Source of the DNA: Streptomyces olivaceus | Lineage (GTDB): Bacteria > Actinomycetota > Actinomycetes > Streptomycetales > Streptomycetaceae | Direction of reading: 5' to 3' | Assembly: GCF_000721235.1 (NCBI RefSeq) | Contig: NZ_JOFH01000005.1 | Location: 62,001-126,000 of the forward strand | DNA length: 64,000 nucleotides | Shown here: positions 1 through 8,313 of the stretch, one piece after another | Numbering within the stretch: the stretch's first letter is position 1 | How the letters are laid out: each line of letters begins with the position of its first letter | Notes under the pieces: generated by a model | What the model was told of the DNA's origin: nothing | The model's database searches: none | Seen by the model: only the letters and a program-made list of their open reading frames with translations | Program-made: the position numbers and the translations under genes

Positions 1-378
1 ACGCGCCCGTGCCGCCCGGCGCGAGGCCGGGTGGTGCACGCGGTACACCTCGGCGATCTGGTCGCCGACCGCGTAGTAGGGGTCCAGCGACGACAGCGGG
101 TCCTGGAACACCATCGCGGCCTTCCCGCCCCGCAGCCCCCGCAGCTCCCGCTCGGACGCCGCACCCACGTCCGTCCCGGCGACCCGGACCGAGCCGTCGA
201 CCACGGCGCCCGTGCCCCGGTGCAGGCCGAGCAGCGCGGACGCCACGGTGGACTTGCCGGAGCCGGACTCGCCGACCAGACCGAGCGCCGCGCCCTTCTC
301 CAGCCGGAAGGACAGGTCCTCGACGGCCCGCACGGACCCGAACGCGACCGACAGACCGGTGACTTCGACCAGACTCAT
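1..378 (-). CDS. Dipeptide/oligopeptide-type ABC transporter ATP-binding protein (5' part; C-terminus outside window)
   Basis: Energises the importer encoded just upstream by ATP hydrolysis on the cytoplasmic face. The visible 126 residues start at ATG 378 and hold the Walker A motif GESGSGKST (residues 36-44) and the Q-loop region MVFQDPLSSLDP (89-100, Gln92), both characteristic of the DppD/OppD family. The ATG overlaps the stop of the upstream permease as ATGA, so the genes are translationally coupled. Signature motif, Walker B and the family's C-terminal oligopeptide domain lie beyond the window edge, so substrate class rests on the permeases and binding protein. A second ATPase (DppF type) would be expected further left. 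Confidence 0.93.
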   Translation of the reverse strand, partial: MSLVEVTGLSVAFGSVRAVEDLSFRLEKGAALGLVGESGSGKSTVASALLGLHRGTGAVVDGSVRVAGTDVGAASERELRGLRGGKAAMVFQDPLSSLDPYYAVGDQIAEVYRVHHPASRRAARAR

Positions 379-1382
379 GACAGCACCGTCCTTCGGTCGG
401 CCACCGCGAACAGCACGTCCGCGAGGGCGTTGGCGAGCACCACGAAGAAGCCGGTCAGCAGGACCATGCCGACCACGACCGGCAGGTCGACCACGTTCAC
501 GGCGTGCACCAGCTCCCGGCCGATCCCCGGCAGCCCGAACAGCGACTCGGTGAGCACGGCCCCGCCGAACAGCGAGCCCAGGTCGTTGGCGTTGAGCGCG
601 ATCAGCGGTCCGACCGCGCCGCGCAGGGCGTGCCGGCCCACGATCTTCCGCTCCCCGACCCCGTAGGCACGGAAGGTGCGCACATGGTCCTCCGCCAGCG
701 TCTCCAGCATGGCCGACCGGGTCAGCCGGGCGTACTTGGCCGCCTCGATGAGGGCCAGGGACAGCCAGGGCAGCAGCAGGTTCCACGCCCACTGCTCGGG
801 GTCCTCGGTGAACGGCACGTACTGCGGGAACGGCAGCAGTTGCAACTGGCCGCAGACCACGATCATCAGCAGCAGGCCGATGACGAACACGGGCGTGGCC
901 CAGCCGGCCAGCGTGACGCCCGTCAGGATCCGCTCCTCCAGCCGTCCGCGCCGCCAGGCGGCGAGGACACCGGTGCCCACGCCGAGCAGCAGCCAGAGCA
1001 CCATCGCGCCGAGGGCGAGCGAACCGGTGACCGGCAGCTTGGCCAGGATCAGCTGCATGACCTGCTGGTCGCTCTGGTACGACAGTCCCAGGCACGGCGC
1101 CGGGCAGTGCTCCACCGAGGTGCCGGTGGAGTAGTCGTGCCCGGTGAACAGGCCCTGCAGGAAGTGGAGGTAGCGGACGTACAGCGGGTCGTCGAGCCGC
1201 AGCTGCTCGGTCACCTGCCGCACCTGGGCGGGCGAGCAGCGCTGCCCGCAGGTGATCTGGGCGACGTCGCCGGGAGCGGCGTAGAAGACGACGTACACGA
1301 TGACCGAGATCGCGAGCAGCGTGACGACGGCGCCGAGCGTGCGGCGCAGCGTGAAGCCGAGGAAGCCGTGCAGGGCGCTCAT
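375..1382 (-). CDS. ABC transporter permease, DppB/OppB type
   Basis: Integral membrane permease of a peptide/nickel-type importer, 335 residues. The N-terminus (MSALHGFLGFTLRRTLGAVV) starts with the first membrane helix followed by the YAAPGDVA segment typical of DppB-type subunits. A periplasmic-side loop with several Cys residues (about 45-100) precedes the remaining helices. The ATPase-contact (EAA) loop is visible around FRAYGVGERKIVGRHALRGA. I chose ATG 1382 rather than an upstream in-frame start because it overlaps the preceding gene's stop as ATGA and gives the normal family length. The gene order binding protein, DppC-type, DppB-type, ATPase is inverted relative to the usual dppABCDF order. 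Confidence 0.93.
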   Translation of the reverse strand: MSALHGFLGFTLRRTLGAVVTLLAISVIVYVVFYAAPGDVAQITCGQRCSPAQVRQVTEQLRLDDPLYVRYLHFLQGLFTGHDYSTGTSVEHCPAPCLGLSYQSDQQVMQLILAKLPVTGSLALGAMVLWLLLGVGTGVLAAWRRGRLEERILTGVTLAGWATPVFVIGLLLMIVVCGQLQLLPFPQYVPFTEDPEQWAWNLLLPWLSLALIEAAKYARLTRSAMLETLAEDHVRTFRAYGVGERKIVGRHALRGAVGPLIALNANDLGSLFGGAVLTESLFGLPGIGRELVHAVNVVDLPVVVGMVLLTGFFVVLANALADVLFAVADRRTVLS

Positions 1383-2377
1383 GCCCGAGCCTCCTTCCGG
1401 CGGCCCGTGCCCACCGAGAGCCGGGAGGCCGCCCGCGGGTCCAGAGCCCGGCGCACGCCCTCCCCGAGGACGGTCAGGGTGAGCACGGTGACGAACAACA
1501 TCCCCGCGGGCAGCAGCAGATACTGCGGCGCGGCCTGGTACCAGACGTTCGCCGACGTGAGCATCTGCCCCCACGACGGCGTCGGGGGCTTGACCCCGGC
1601 GCCGAGGAAGCTCAGCGCGGCCTCGGCGCTGATGTTGACCGGCACCAGGAGCGCGGCATAGGTGATGACCGGCGCGGCGAGCGCGGGCAGCAGCTCACGG
1701 CGGGCGATCCGCCAGGAACCCCACCCGCTGAGCCGGGCCGCGGCCACGTGGTCGAGCTGCTTGAGCGTCAGCGTCCCGGCCCGCACGATCTTGGCGGTGG
1801 AACCCCACCCGATCAGCCCGATCACGCCCGCGACCAGCACCGGACGCGGGAATCCGCCGGGCACGACCGCGAGCAGCGCCAGGGACATCACCATCAGCGG
1901 CAGCGCCACCACCACGTCGGTGAACCGGCTCAGCGCCTGGTCCACCCACCGGTTGCCGAGCCCCGCGGCGATGCCCACGACGACCCCGACGGTCACCTGC
2001 ACGAGTGTCGCCGCCAGCGCCACGCCGAGGGAGACCCGGGCCCCGTACACGAGCCGGGCGAACAGGTCCCGGCCCGTCTGCGGTTCGACGCCGAGCCAGT
2101 GCTCGCCGCTCATGCCGCCGAGCGCGCCGACGGGCACCCCGCCGCGCGCGGAGTCGACGAGGCCGGGGTGGTACGTGGTCGGGTCCTGCCCCTCCAGCGC
2201 GGTGAGCAGCGGAGCGGCGAGCGCGACCAGGACGAGCAGCGCGACGACGGCCGCCGCGACGAGGGCGGCCCGCTGCGCGCGCAGCCGCCGCCAGAACTGT
2301 CGGGCCCCCGAGGCGGGGGCGAGCACCATGCCGGTGCCCGCCCGCGCGCCTTCGGAGACCACTTGGGCCTCGCTCAT
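1379..2377 (-). CDS. ABC transporter permease, DppC/OppC type
   Basis: Second membrane subunit of the peptide-type importer, 332 residues. It has the N-terminal cytoplasmic extension (about 35 residues) typical of DppC proteins, a first helix rich in Ala/Val/Leu at about 38-58, a large external loop containing GEHWLGVEPQTGRDLFARLV, and an EAA loop near HVAAARLSGWGSWRIARREL. It begins 4 bp after the binding-protein stop and overlaps the DppB-type permease, so all are in one operon. The family is certain. The substrate is inferred only from the leader peptide in front of the operon, which hints at a sulfur-containing compound. Confidence 0.93.
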   Translation of the reverse strand: MSEAQVVSEGARAGTGMVLAPASGARQFWRRLRAQRAALVAAAVVALLVLVALAAPLLTALEGQDPTTYHPGLVDSARGGVPVGALGGMSGEHWLGVEPQTGRDLFARLVYGARVSLGVALAATLVQVTVGVVVGIAAGLGNRWVDQALSRFTDVVVALPLMVMSLALLAVVPGGFPRPVLVAGVIGLIGWGSTAKIVRAGTLTLKQLDHVAAARLSGWGSWRIARRELLPALAAPVITYAALLVPVNISAEAALSFLGAGVKPPTPSWGQMLTSANVWYQAAPQYLLLPAGMLFVTVLTLTVLGEGVRRALDPRAASRLSVGTGRRKEARA

Positions 2378-2381
2378 GGGA

Positions 2382-4106
2382 CTACTTCACCGCGACCTGG
2401 GAGACGTCCAGCACACCGGTCCAGTCGCTGATCACGACGTTTTTGACGTCCTTGCCGTACAGCCGCTTGTAAACGGGGTGGAACAGCGGCACCGTCAGCG
2501 CCTTCTCACCGATCTTCTTGTCGAGGGCGCCCCAGCGCTGCGCCGCCTCGTCGAGGTCGGTGAGCTTGTTGATGGCGTCGATCTCGTCGTTGACCGACTT
2601 GTCGTCCAGGAAGCCGGTGTTGAAGTTGGCGCCGTCCCGCACGATCTGCCGGCCGTCGAAGATCGGCGCCAGGAACGGCCCGCCGGACGGCCAGTCGGCG
2701 CCCCAGTGGGCCAGGAAGAAGCCGGGCTCGGTCTTGGCGTCGTGGATGGTGTCGCGGTAGTCGTTGTCCTCCAGGCCCTCCAGCTCGACCGTGATGCCGG
2801 CCTTCTGCAGTGCGTCCTGGAGGGCGGTGGCGATCTCCGGGCTGGTCTCGAAGTCCTTGGCGTTGGAGTGGGTGAGCGTCACCGTGAGGCCGTCGGCGTG
2901 ACCGGCCTCCTTCAGCAGCTCCTTCGCCTTCGCCGGGTCGCCCGACTCGCCGGCCGGGAAGTGGTCGTGGGCCGTGTACCCGAACGACTTCTGGTTCGGC
3001 AGGTAGGTGGTCGCGGGCTCCGCCAGCGAGGAGCCGCCGGCCGCGTTGATCACGGAGGTGCGGTCGACGGCGTAGGCGATCGCCTGGCGCACCTTCGGGT
3101 CGTCGAACGGCTTCACCTTCGGATTGAAGGCGATGTAGTTGGTGTAGCCGAAGTGGCCGGTGCCCACCCGGGCCGCGAGCTCCTTGTCGCCGCTGACCTT
3201 GGCGAGTTCGGCCGGCCCCAGGTTGGTGTCGGTGGTGACGGCGGCCGCGTCGGCGCCCTGGGAGGCGGACAGCCGCTGGTTGATGACCGAGGAGTCCAGG
3301 CCGGAGCGGACGTCGATGCGGTCCGGGTAGGCCTTGCGCTCCACGTCGGTCTTCTCCGACCAGTGCTCGTTGCGCTCCAGGACCAGCCGCTCGCCGTCGT
3401 TCTCGTTCCGGACGACCTTGTACGGCCCGGAGGAGACCGGGTGCTCCTCGTACTTCGTGCCCTTGTCGGCGGACTTCGGCACCGGCGCGAACTGCGTCTG
3501 GGTGGCCAGGAAGGGGAACTCTCCCTCGGGCTTGTTCAGACGGAAGACGATGGTGCGCTCGTCCGGCGTCTCGATCGAGTCGAGCCCCTTGCCCTTGTCC
3601 TTGTACGGCCCCTGGTAGTCGGCCCCGCCGATCAGCCAGTCCCGCAGGTACGGGGCACCGCCGGACAGCTCGGCGGCGAAGGACCGCTCGATGCCGTACT
3701 TGACGTCGGCCGAGGTGATCTTCGTCCCGTCCTCGTACTTCAGGCCCTCCTTGAGGGTGTACGTCCACACGGTGGCGTCCTTGTTCGGACGGCCGGTGTC
3801 CGTGGCGAGGTCGGGCACGACCTCGGTGCCCTTGGCGCCGTCCTCGCGGTTGCGCGTGGTGAGCGTGCGGAAGACCAGCGACGGGACGTTGCCGCCGCCG
3901 GAGGTGTACAGGCGCGCGGGGTCGAAGTCCGTCTGAGGGATGGCGTTGAGGACGGTCAGGGTGCCGCCCTTCTGCGGATCGCCGTCGGCGCCGCCGGACT
4001 TGGCATCGTTGTCCTCCGGCCCGCAGGCGGCCGCACCGGCCGTCACGATCAGGCTCACGGTCAACGCGGCGGCGGCGCGGCGCGTTCTGCGGGACGGATG
4101 ACGCAT
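2382..4106 (-). CDS. Extracellular solute-binding lipoprotein, SBP_bac_5 family (peptide/nickel type)
   Basis: Captures the substrate of the ABC importer at the outer face of the membrane; 574 residues, normal for family 5. A twin-arginine-rich n-region, hydrophobic segment and lipobox ending at Cys28 (TAGAAAC) indicate lipidation. ATG 4106 was chosen because it directly precedes this signal peptide; the 41 extra upstream codons lack signal-peptide character. The segment FDDPKVRQAIAYAVDRTSVI is the conserved family-5 motif. The mRNA leader is about 290 nt and contains the small leader ORF 4302-4394 and a perfect 8-bp hairpin (4130-4150). Substrate unknown; a thiol- or sulfur-containing peptide is my inference from the leader. 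Confidence 0.93.
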   Translation of the reverse strand: MRHPSRRTRRAAAALTVSLIVTAGAAACGPEDNDAKSGGADGDPQKGGTLTVLNAIPQTDFDPARLYTSGGGNVPSLVFRTLTTRNREDGAKGTEVVPDLATDTGRPNKDATVWTYTLKEGLKYEDGTKITSADVKYGIERSFAAELSGGAPYLRDWLIGGADYQGPYKDKGKGLDSIETPDERTIVFRLNKPEGEFPFLATQTQFAPVPKSADKGTKYEEHPVSSGPYKVVRNENDGERLVLERNEHWSEKTDVERKAYPDRIDVRSGLDSSVINQRLSASQGADAAAVTTDTNLGPAELAKVSGDKELAARVGTGHFGYTNYIAFNPKVKPFDDPKVRQAIAYAVDRTSVINAAGGSSLAEPATTYLPNQKSFGYTAHDHFPAGESGDPAKAKELLKEAGHADGLTVTLTHSNAKDFETSPEIATALQDALQKAGITVELEGLEDNDYRDTIHDAKTEPGFFLAHWGADWPSGGPFLAPIFDGRQIVRDGANFNTGFLDDKSVNDEIDAINKLTDLDEAAQRWGALDKKIGEKALTVPLFHPVYKRLYGKDVKNVVISDWTGVLDVSQVAVK

Positions 4107-4129
4107 CGGAAGACGACCTCTCGGAAGGA

Positions 4130-4150
4130 CCGTCCCGGATCGCGGGACGG
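4130..4150 (-). promoter_or_regulatory. Hairpin in the leader of the peptide-type ABC operon
   Basis: Perfect inverted repeat CCGTCCCG-GATCG-CGGGACGG (8-bp stem, 5-nt loop), 24 nt upstream of the binding-protein start and downstream of the cysteine leader ORF. The position suits an attenuation or ribosome-access element responding to translation of the leader peptide. That role is inferred. Confidence 0.45.
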
Positions 4151-4301
4151 CGGTGACACGGGGAAGGAGCTGTCGGATGGGTTCGCCCCGGCACGGGCAC
4201 GCGGACCGCCGGACACCGACCGCCCCCACGGCACGCGTGAGAGGTACGGGGAGGGAGGAACGTGAGGTCGAGGAACGCGACGTACGCGCCGAAGGCGGAC
4301 G

Positions 4302-4394
4302 TCAGCGACAGATGATGTCGGCCACGCAGAGCGGGGTCACGCCGATCAGCGCCAGCTCGATGGCGGCGCGGGCGGGGGCGTGGGCAGACGACAT
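4302..4394 (-). CDS. Leader peptide with C-terminal cysteines ahead of the ABC importer
   Basis: A 30-residue ORF, MSSAHAP...GVTPLCVADIICR, with two Cys codons in the last eight residues (Cys23 and Cys29). It lies 195 nt upstream of the binding-protein gene on the same strand. A consensus-like promoter sits so close that the transcript should begin at the ATG, that is, a leaderless ORF. Actinobacteria have small Cys-rich, often leaderless, leader ORFs in front of sulfur-assimilation genes, where ribosome stalling at Cys codons controls the downstream operon. The match in layout is good. The peptide sequence itself is not one I can place in a named family, so the attenuation role is inferred. 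Confidence 0.65.
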   Translation of the reverse strand: MSSAHAPARAAIELALIGVTPLCVADIICR

Positions 4395-4401
4395 GACTAG
4401 G

Positions 4402-4430
4402 AATATGAACGAACCGGCGGAGGATGTCAA
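4402..4430 (-). promoter_or_regulatory. Sigma70-like promoter for the leader peptide/ABC operon
   Basis: Reading leftward: -35 TTGACA (4425-4430, perfect), 17-bp spacer, -10 CATATT (4402-4407). The predicted start falls at or one base before the ATG of the leader ORF (4394), implying leaderless translation. Confidence 0.7.
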
Positions 4431-4539
4431 AGCGCGCCGCTCCTCCCCGCTCCGGCTGCTGCGCCTGCGGCTGCGGCTACGGATGTCCAGGTTCACGGAG
4501 AGCGCCGCTCCTTCCGTTCCGCGCGCCGCGCTCGTTCCG

Positions 4540-4545
4540 TACGAT
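4540..4545 (+). promoter_or_regulatory. -10 element for the leader peptide/sulfite oxidase transcript
   Basis: TACGAT with six bases to the ATG at 4552, so the transcript should start at the A of the start codon (leaderless). A weak -35 candidate TTCCGC lies 17 bp upstream (4517-4522). Confidence 0.5.
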
Positions 4546-4551
4546 GTGGCC

Positions 4552-4620
4552 ATGATCCGCAGCCTCCGCCGCTCCGCCGCCCCGCGGTTCCGCGCGCCCG
4601 CTCCGTACGGCTGTTGTTGA
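4552..4620 (+). CDS. Cys-Cys-terminated leader peptide ahead of the sulfite oxidase-type gene
   Basis: A 22-residue ORF, MIRSLRRS...PAPYGCC, whose last two sense codons are both TGT (Cys) followed by TGA. It is Arg-rich and sits 156 nt upstream of a molybdenum sulfite oxidase gene with an 8-bp hairpin in between (4732-4752). Its own promoter appears leaderless. Tandem Cys codons immediately before the stop are the arrangement expected for a translational sensor of Cys-tRNA charging, and the downstream gene is in sulfur metabolism. The sensor role is inferred from known actinobacterial Cys leader peptides. It is too short for routine gene calling. Confidence 0.7.
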   Translation: MIRSLRRSAAPRFRAPAPYGCC

Positions 4621-4731
4621 TCCTCACCGTGTAACCCCGCTGCGGCAGGCCGCGTTGGCCCGCCGTCCCGCCCGCCCGCGGCCCGTCTCCGGCGCGCCCA
4701 CCGGCGGAGCGGACGCCTTTCCCCATTCCGC

Positions 4732-4752
4732 GCGCGGAGCTGCTCTCCGCGC
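4732..4752 (+). promoter_or_regulatory. Hairpin upstream of the sulfite oxidase-type gene
   Basis: Perfect inverted repeat GCGCGGAG-CTGCT-CTCCGCGC (8-bp stem, 5-nt loop), ending 24 nt before the ATG at 4777 and just upstream of the ribosome binding site region GAGAAGGGCAGG. It has the same stem and loop size, and almost the same distance from the start, as the hairpin in the divergent ABC leader. Confidence 0.4.
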
Positions 4753-4776
4753 CCTCCCTGAGAAGGGCAGGCCGTC

Positions 4777-6027
4777 ATGCGTACCTCCGAATCCGCCTAC
4801 GACCGCCGCAGACTCCGCCAGTGGCTGGCCGGCGAGGCGCGGGCCGACGGTGTCTCACGGCGCGACATGCTCCGGCTCCTGGCCGCCGCGGGCCTCGCCG
4901 GTGCCGCCCCCGTCGCGCTGGGCACACCGGCGGCCGCCGCCGCGCCCGGCATCGTCAAACCCCTGCCCGCGGACCGGTTCACCGTCCGGGGCACGAACGC
5001 CGAGACCCGCTTCGCGTCACTGGCGGGCACCGGCTACCACACGCCCAACGACCGCTTCTTCGTCCGCAACCACACCGCGACGCCCACTCTGTCGGCGTCG
5101 GACTGGGCGCTCACCGTGCACGGCGACGGCCTCACCCGTGACCGCACCGTCGACTTCACCCTGGCCGACCTCAGGGCACTGCCGTCCGTGACGCACAGCG
5201 CGTTCGTGGAGTGCGCCGGGAACGGCCGCAGTTTCTTCACCGGCCAGCAGGGGCAGCCCGTCAGCGGCACCGCCTGGACCCTCGGCGCGATCGGCGTGGC
5301 CCGCTGGCGCGGGGTCCGGCTGGCCGACGTCCTCCGGCGGGCCGGTCTGAGCAGGCGGGCCGTGGACGTCCTCCCCCGCGGCCTCGACGCCGACTACGTC
5401 ACCGACGACGGCACCAACCTGGGCCGCGTCCGCCGGCCGCTGCCCCTGTCCAAGGCGCTCGACGACGTGCTGCTCGCCTACGAGATGAACGGCGAGCCCC
5501 TGCCGCCCGACCACGGCCACCCCGTACGCGTCCTCGTCCCCTCCTGGGTCGGCATCGCCTCCGTCAAGTGGGTGGGCGACATCGAGGTCTCCGCCGAGCC
5601 GCTGTACTCCCCGTGGAACACCGACTTCTACCGCCTGTTCGGCGACGCCCACCCCGACGGGGGCAGCGCACCGCTGACCCGGCAGACGATCAAGAGCGCC
5701 TGGGAACTGGACGGGCAGGCGAACCTGGCGACCGGCGTGACACACCGCCTCACCGGCCGCTCCTGGTCGGGCGGGGGCGGCATCGTGGCCGTGGAGGTCA
5801 GCACCGACTCGGGCGCCACCTGGCGCCCCGCCCGGCTGCACGACGCGCCCCGGCGGGACGGCTGGGTCCGCTGGTCCACCCACTGGCGCCCGGCGGAGCC
5901 CGGCCCCCGCACGCTGCTGGCCCGGGCGACGGACACCACGGGCCGCACGCAACCGGAGGCCACCGTCCACAACACACAGGGCTACCTCTTCGACGCGGTC
6001 GTGCGGCACCCCGTCAACGCGGTCTGA
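4777..6027 (+). CDS. Sulfite oxidase/dehydrogenase-type molybdopterin enzyme, Tat-exported
   Basis: Predicted molybdenum-cofactor oxidoreductase of the sulfite oxidase family, likely oxidising sulfite (or a related sulfur substrate) outside the membrane. 416 residues: Tat signal SRRDMLRLLAAAGLAG at about 27-42, then the Mo-binding domain with the cofactor-ligating Cys146 in SAFVECAGNGRSFF, and a C-terminal Mo-co dimerisation-type Ig-like domain (about 300-410, with the GGGIVAVEVSTDSGATW motif). Start ATG 4777 has GAAGGGCAGG upstream. Preceded by the Cys-Cys leader ORF, which supports a sulfur-linked role. No cytochrome partner gene is adjacent, so the electron acceptor is unknown. A YedY-type reductase role is less likely but not excluded. 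Confidence 0.9.
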   Translation: MRTSESAYDRRRLRQWLAGEARADGVSRRDMLRLLAAAGLAGAAPVALGTPAAAAAPGIVKPLPADRFTVRGTNAETRFASLAGTGYHTPNDRFFVRNHTATPTLSASDWALTVHGDGLTRDRTVDFTLADLRALPSVTHSAFVECAGNGRSFFTGQQGQPVSGTAWTLGAIGVARWRGVRLADVLRRAGLSRRAVDVLPRGLDADYVTDDGTNLGRVRRPLPLSKALDDVLLAYEMNGEPLPPDHGHPVRVLVPSWVGIASVKWVGDIEVSAEPLYSPWNTDFYRLFGDAHPDGGSAPLTRQTIKSAWELDGQANLATGVTHRLTGRSWSGGGGIVAVEVSTDSGATWRPARLHDAPRRDGWVRWSTHWRPAEPGPRTLLARATDTTGRTQPEATVHNTQGYLFDAVVRHPVNAV

Positions 6028-6060
6028 CGCCACCGGTGCGCCGTGGGGTGCGGGACCGCC

Positions 6061-6411
6061 TCACGGCGCCGACGGCGGTGCACGGTGCCGCGCGCGCTCC
6101 ATGTCCACCCGCGCGCCGCGCATCGGGGTGCCCTCGTCCCTGAGCAGGCCCGGTGCCCGGCCGCCGTGGCAGGAGGCCGGCGTTCCGTCCGCGTACACCA
6201 CCCGCCACCACGGCACGCCCTCGTCCAGCAGCGACATGGCCCGGCCCACCTGCCGGGGGCCGGCCCCGATCCGCTCACCGATGTCGCCGTACGAAGCGAC
6301 GCACCCGACCGGAATCCCGGCCACGGCCTCCCGTACGTCCTCGACGATCCCCCGCGCCGTCGCGGCGACGTCCGCGTGCGCCCGGTCGGGCGGGGCACCT
6401 GTAGGCAACAC
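6061..6411 (-). CDS. Alkyltransferase-like (ATL/MGMT-family) protein
   Basis: Small DNA-binding protein related to O6-alkylguanine alkyltransferase, 116 residues from GTG 6411. The fold motifs VASYGDIGERIGAGPRQVGR (about 38-57) and PWWRVVYADG (67-76) are clear. Where active alkyltransferases have PCHRV, this protein has Trp68 and Trp69 in place of Cys and His. As in the ATL subgroup it should therefore bind alkylated guanine and flag it for nucleotide excision repair rather than remove the alkyl group. A tail of about 20 Arg-rich residues follows. Stand-alone gene, divergent from the hydrolase at 6524. An in-frame upstream extension is possible but lacks family similarity. Confidence 0.85.
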   Translation of the reverse strand: MLPTGAPPDRAHADVAATARGIVEDVREAVAGIPVGCVASYGDIGERIGAGPRQVGRAMSLLDEGVPWWRVVYADGTPASCHGGRAPGLLRDEGTPMRGARVDMERARHRAPPSAP

Positions 6412-6523
6412 CTGATCAGTGTAGGTCTCAGGACCGGACGGGCGGAAAGTGAGGGATGTCCGGCACCGGCGTAAAGTGGCTCGCACGGGTGCCCCTCCGG
6501 TCGCCCGCACGGGAGGTCCAGGC

Positions 6524-7354
6524 ATGGGTACGGTCACCACCGACGACGGCACGGCCATCTTCTACAAGGACTGGGGTCCGCGCGACGGACAACCGGTCGT
6601 GTTCCACCACGGCTGGCCGCTGAGTTCCGACGACTGGGACGCCCAGATGCTGTTCTTCCTCTCCCACGGCTACCGCGTCGTCGCGCACGACCGCCGCGGC
6701 CACGGCCGTTCCGGGCAGCCGTCGGGCGGCCACGACATGGACACCTACGCCGCCGACGTCGCGGCCCTGACCGACGCGCTGGACCTGCGGGACGCGGTCC
6801 ACATCGGGCACTCGACGGGCGGCGGCGAGGTCGCGCGCTACGTGGCGCGGGCGAAGGCCGGGCGGGTCGCGAAGGCCGTACTCGTCGGCGCCGTGCCCCC
6901 GGTCATGGTGAAGTCCGAGTCCAACCCCGACGGCACGCCGATCGAGGTCTTCGACGAGTTCCGCGCGGCGCTCGCCGCCAACCGCGCGCAGTTCTACATC
7001 GACGTGCCGTCCGGGCCCTTCTACGGCTTCAACCGCGAGGGCGCGAAGGTGTCCCAGGGCCTCATCGACAAGTGGTGGCTGCAGGGGATGACAGGCGCGG
7101 CCAACGCCCACTACGACTGCATCAAGGCGTTCTCCGAGACCGACTTCACCGAGGACCTCCGGCGGATCACCGTCCCCGTCCTCGTCGCACACGGCACCGA
7201 CGACCAGGTCGTGCCCTACGCCGACTCGGCGCCGCGGTCGGTCGAACTGCTGCGGAACGGCACCCTGAAGTCGTACGAGGGACTGCCGCACGGCATGCTC
7301 TCGACGCATCCGGAACTCCTCAACCCGGACCTGCTGGCCTTCGTGCAGGCGTAG
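6524..7354 (+). CDS. Alpha/beta hydrolase, non-haem chloroperoxidase/esterase type
   Basis: 276 residues with the catalytic triad Ser97 (GHSTGG), Asp226 (AHGTDD) and His256 (LPHGM), and the family N-terminal motif [18 protein letters not shown] (about 25-42). The closest family I recognise is the cofactor-free chloroperoxidase/aryl esterase group, which can also make peracids. Start ATG 6524 is preceded by GGGAGG 8 bases upstream; longer in-frame starts would add non-conserved sequence. Monocistronic and convergent with the next hydrolase gene. Physiological substrate unknown. Confidence 0.9.
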   Translation: MGTVTTDDGTAIFYKDWGPRDGQPVVFHHGWPLSSDDWDAQMLFFLSHGYRVVAHDRRGHGRSGQPSGGHDMDTYAADVAALTDALDLRDAVHIGHSTGGGEVARYVARAKAGRVAKAVLVGAVPPVMVKSESNPDGTPIEVFDEFRAALAANRAQFYIDVPSGPFYGFNREGAKVSQGLIDKWWLQGMTGAANAHYDCIKAFSETDFTEDLRRITVPVLVAHGTDDQVVPYADSAPRSVELLRNGTLKSYEGLPHGMLSTHPELLNPDLLAFVQA

Positions 7355-7391
7355 CGGGCGAGGGCCCCGACGGCGGGGGCGCCCGGGCCGC

Positions 7392-8261
7392 TCAGGCGGT
7401 GAGCCGGGCGAGGAAGCCGCGGATGTGACCCGTGATCTCCTCCAGGTGGGTCTCCAGGGCGAAGTGACCGGTGTCGAGCAGGTGGATCTCCGCGTCCGGC
7501 AGGTCGCGGCGGAAGGCCCGCGCGCCCTCGGGCCCGAAGATCTCGTCGCCCGCCCCCCACACCGCCAGGAGCGGCACCCTGCTGTCGCGGAAGTACTGCT
7601 GGAGCCGCGGGTAGAGGGCCACGTTGGTGGGGTAGTCGCGGAAGAGCGCCAGCTGGACCGCGTCGTTGCCCGGGCGGTTCAGGAGGGCCTGGTCGAGGGT
7701 CCAGGTGTCGGGGCTGACGAGGCTCGGGTCGGCGACCCCGTTCACGTACTGCCAGCGGATCATCTCGGGACCCAGCGCCTCCCGGACGACGGCCTCCGTC
7801 TCCGGGGTCGGGTCGTCGGCGTAGGCGAACAGTCCGTCCCAGAAGGGCTTGACGAAGCCGTCGGTGTAGGCGTTGCCGTTCTGCGTGACGATCGCGGTGA
7901 CGCGGTGCGGGGTGCGGGTGGCGATCCGCCAGGCGACCGGCGCTCCGTAGTCCTGCACGTAGACCGCGAACCGCTCCACGCCCAGGTGGTCCAGGAGGCC
8001 GGTCGTCACGTCGGTGAGGGCGTCGAAGCCGTAGTCGAAGTCGTCGGCCGAGGGGGCGGCGGACTGGCCGAAGCCGATCATGTCGGGGGCGATCACGTGG
8101 TAGGCGTCGGCCAGCCGGGGGATGAGGTTGCGGAACATGTGCGAGCTGGTCGGGAAGCCGTGCAGCAGCACGACGGCCGGCGCCCGCGGATCCCCGGCCT
8201 CGCGGTAGAAGACCTCCAGGCCGCCCACGGTCGCGGTCCGGTGGTGCACGGTGACACTCAT
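7392..8261 (-). CDS. Alpha/beta hydrolase with aspartate nucleophile (epoxide hydrolase/dehalogenase type)
   Basis: 289 residues. The oxyanion motif HGFPTSSHMFRNLI (34-47) and the nucleophile elbow VQDYGAP with Asp104 in place of Ser point to the epoxide hydrolase/haloalkane dehalogenase branch. Asp and His of the charge relay are probably in GAGDEIFGPEGA and the following DTGHFALETH. Start ATG 8261 has AAAGGGG upstream. It is divergent from the CGNR-type regulator at 8403, and their shared upstream region holds a duplicated 30-bp element, so the regulator probably controls this gene. Substrate unknown. Confidence 0.88.
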   Translation of the reverse strand: MSVTVHHRTATVGGLEVFYREAGDPRAPAVVLLHGFPTSSHMFRNLIPRLADAYHVIAPDMIGFGQSAAPSADDFDYGFDALTDVTTGLLDHLGVERFAVYVQDYGAPVAWRIATRTPHRVTAIVTQNGNAYTDGFVKPFWDGLFAYADDPTPETEAVVREALGPEMIRWQYVNGVADPSLVSPDTWTLDQALLNRPGNDAVQLALFRDYPTNVALYPRLQQYFRDSRVPLLAVWGAGDEIFGPEGARAFRRDLPDAEIHLLDTGHFALETHLEEITGHIRGFLARLTA

Positions 8262-8313
8262 GACAACCCCTTTGGAATGATTTAGCGGTTAGGGAGAGTG
8301 CAGCACTCGCGAG

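Noticed and set aside
1662..4265. 867-codon open frame on the plus strand opposite the binding-protein and permease genes
   Set aside because: Antisense shadow caused by high GC codon bias; no recognisable domain, and the minus-strand genes are clear family members with coupled overlaps.
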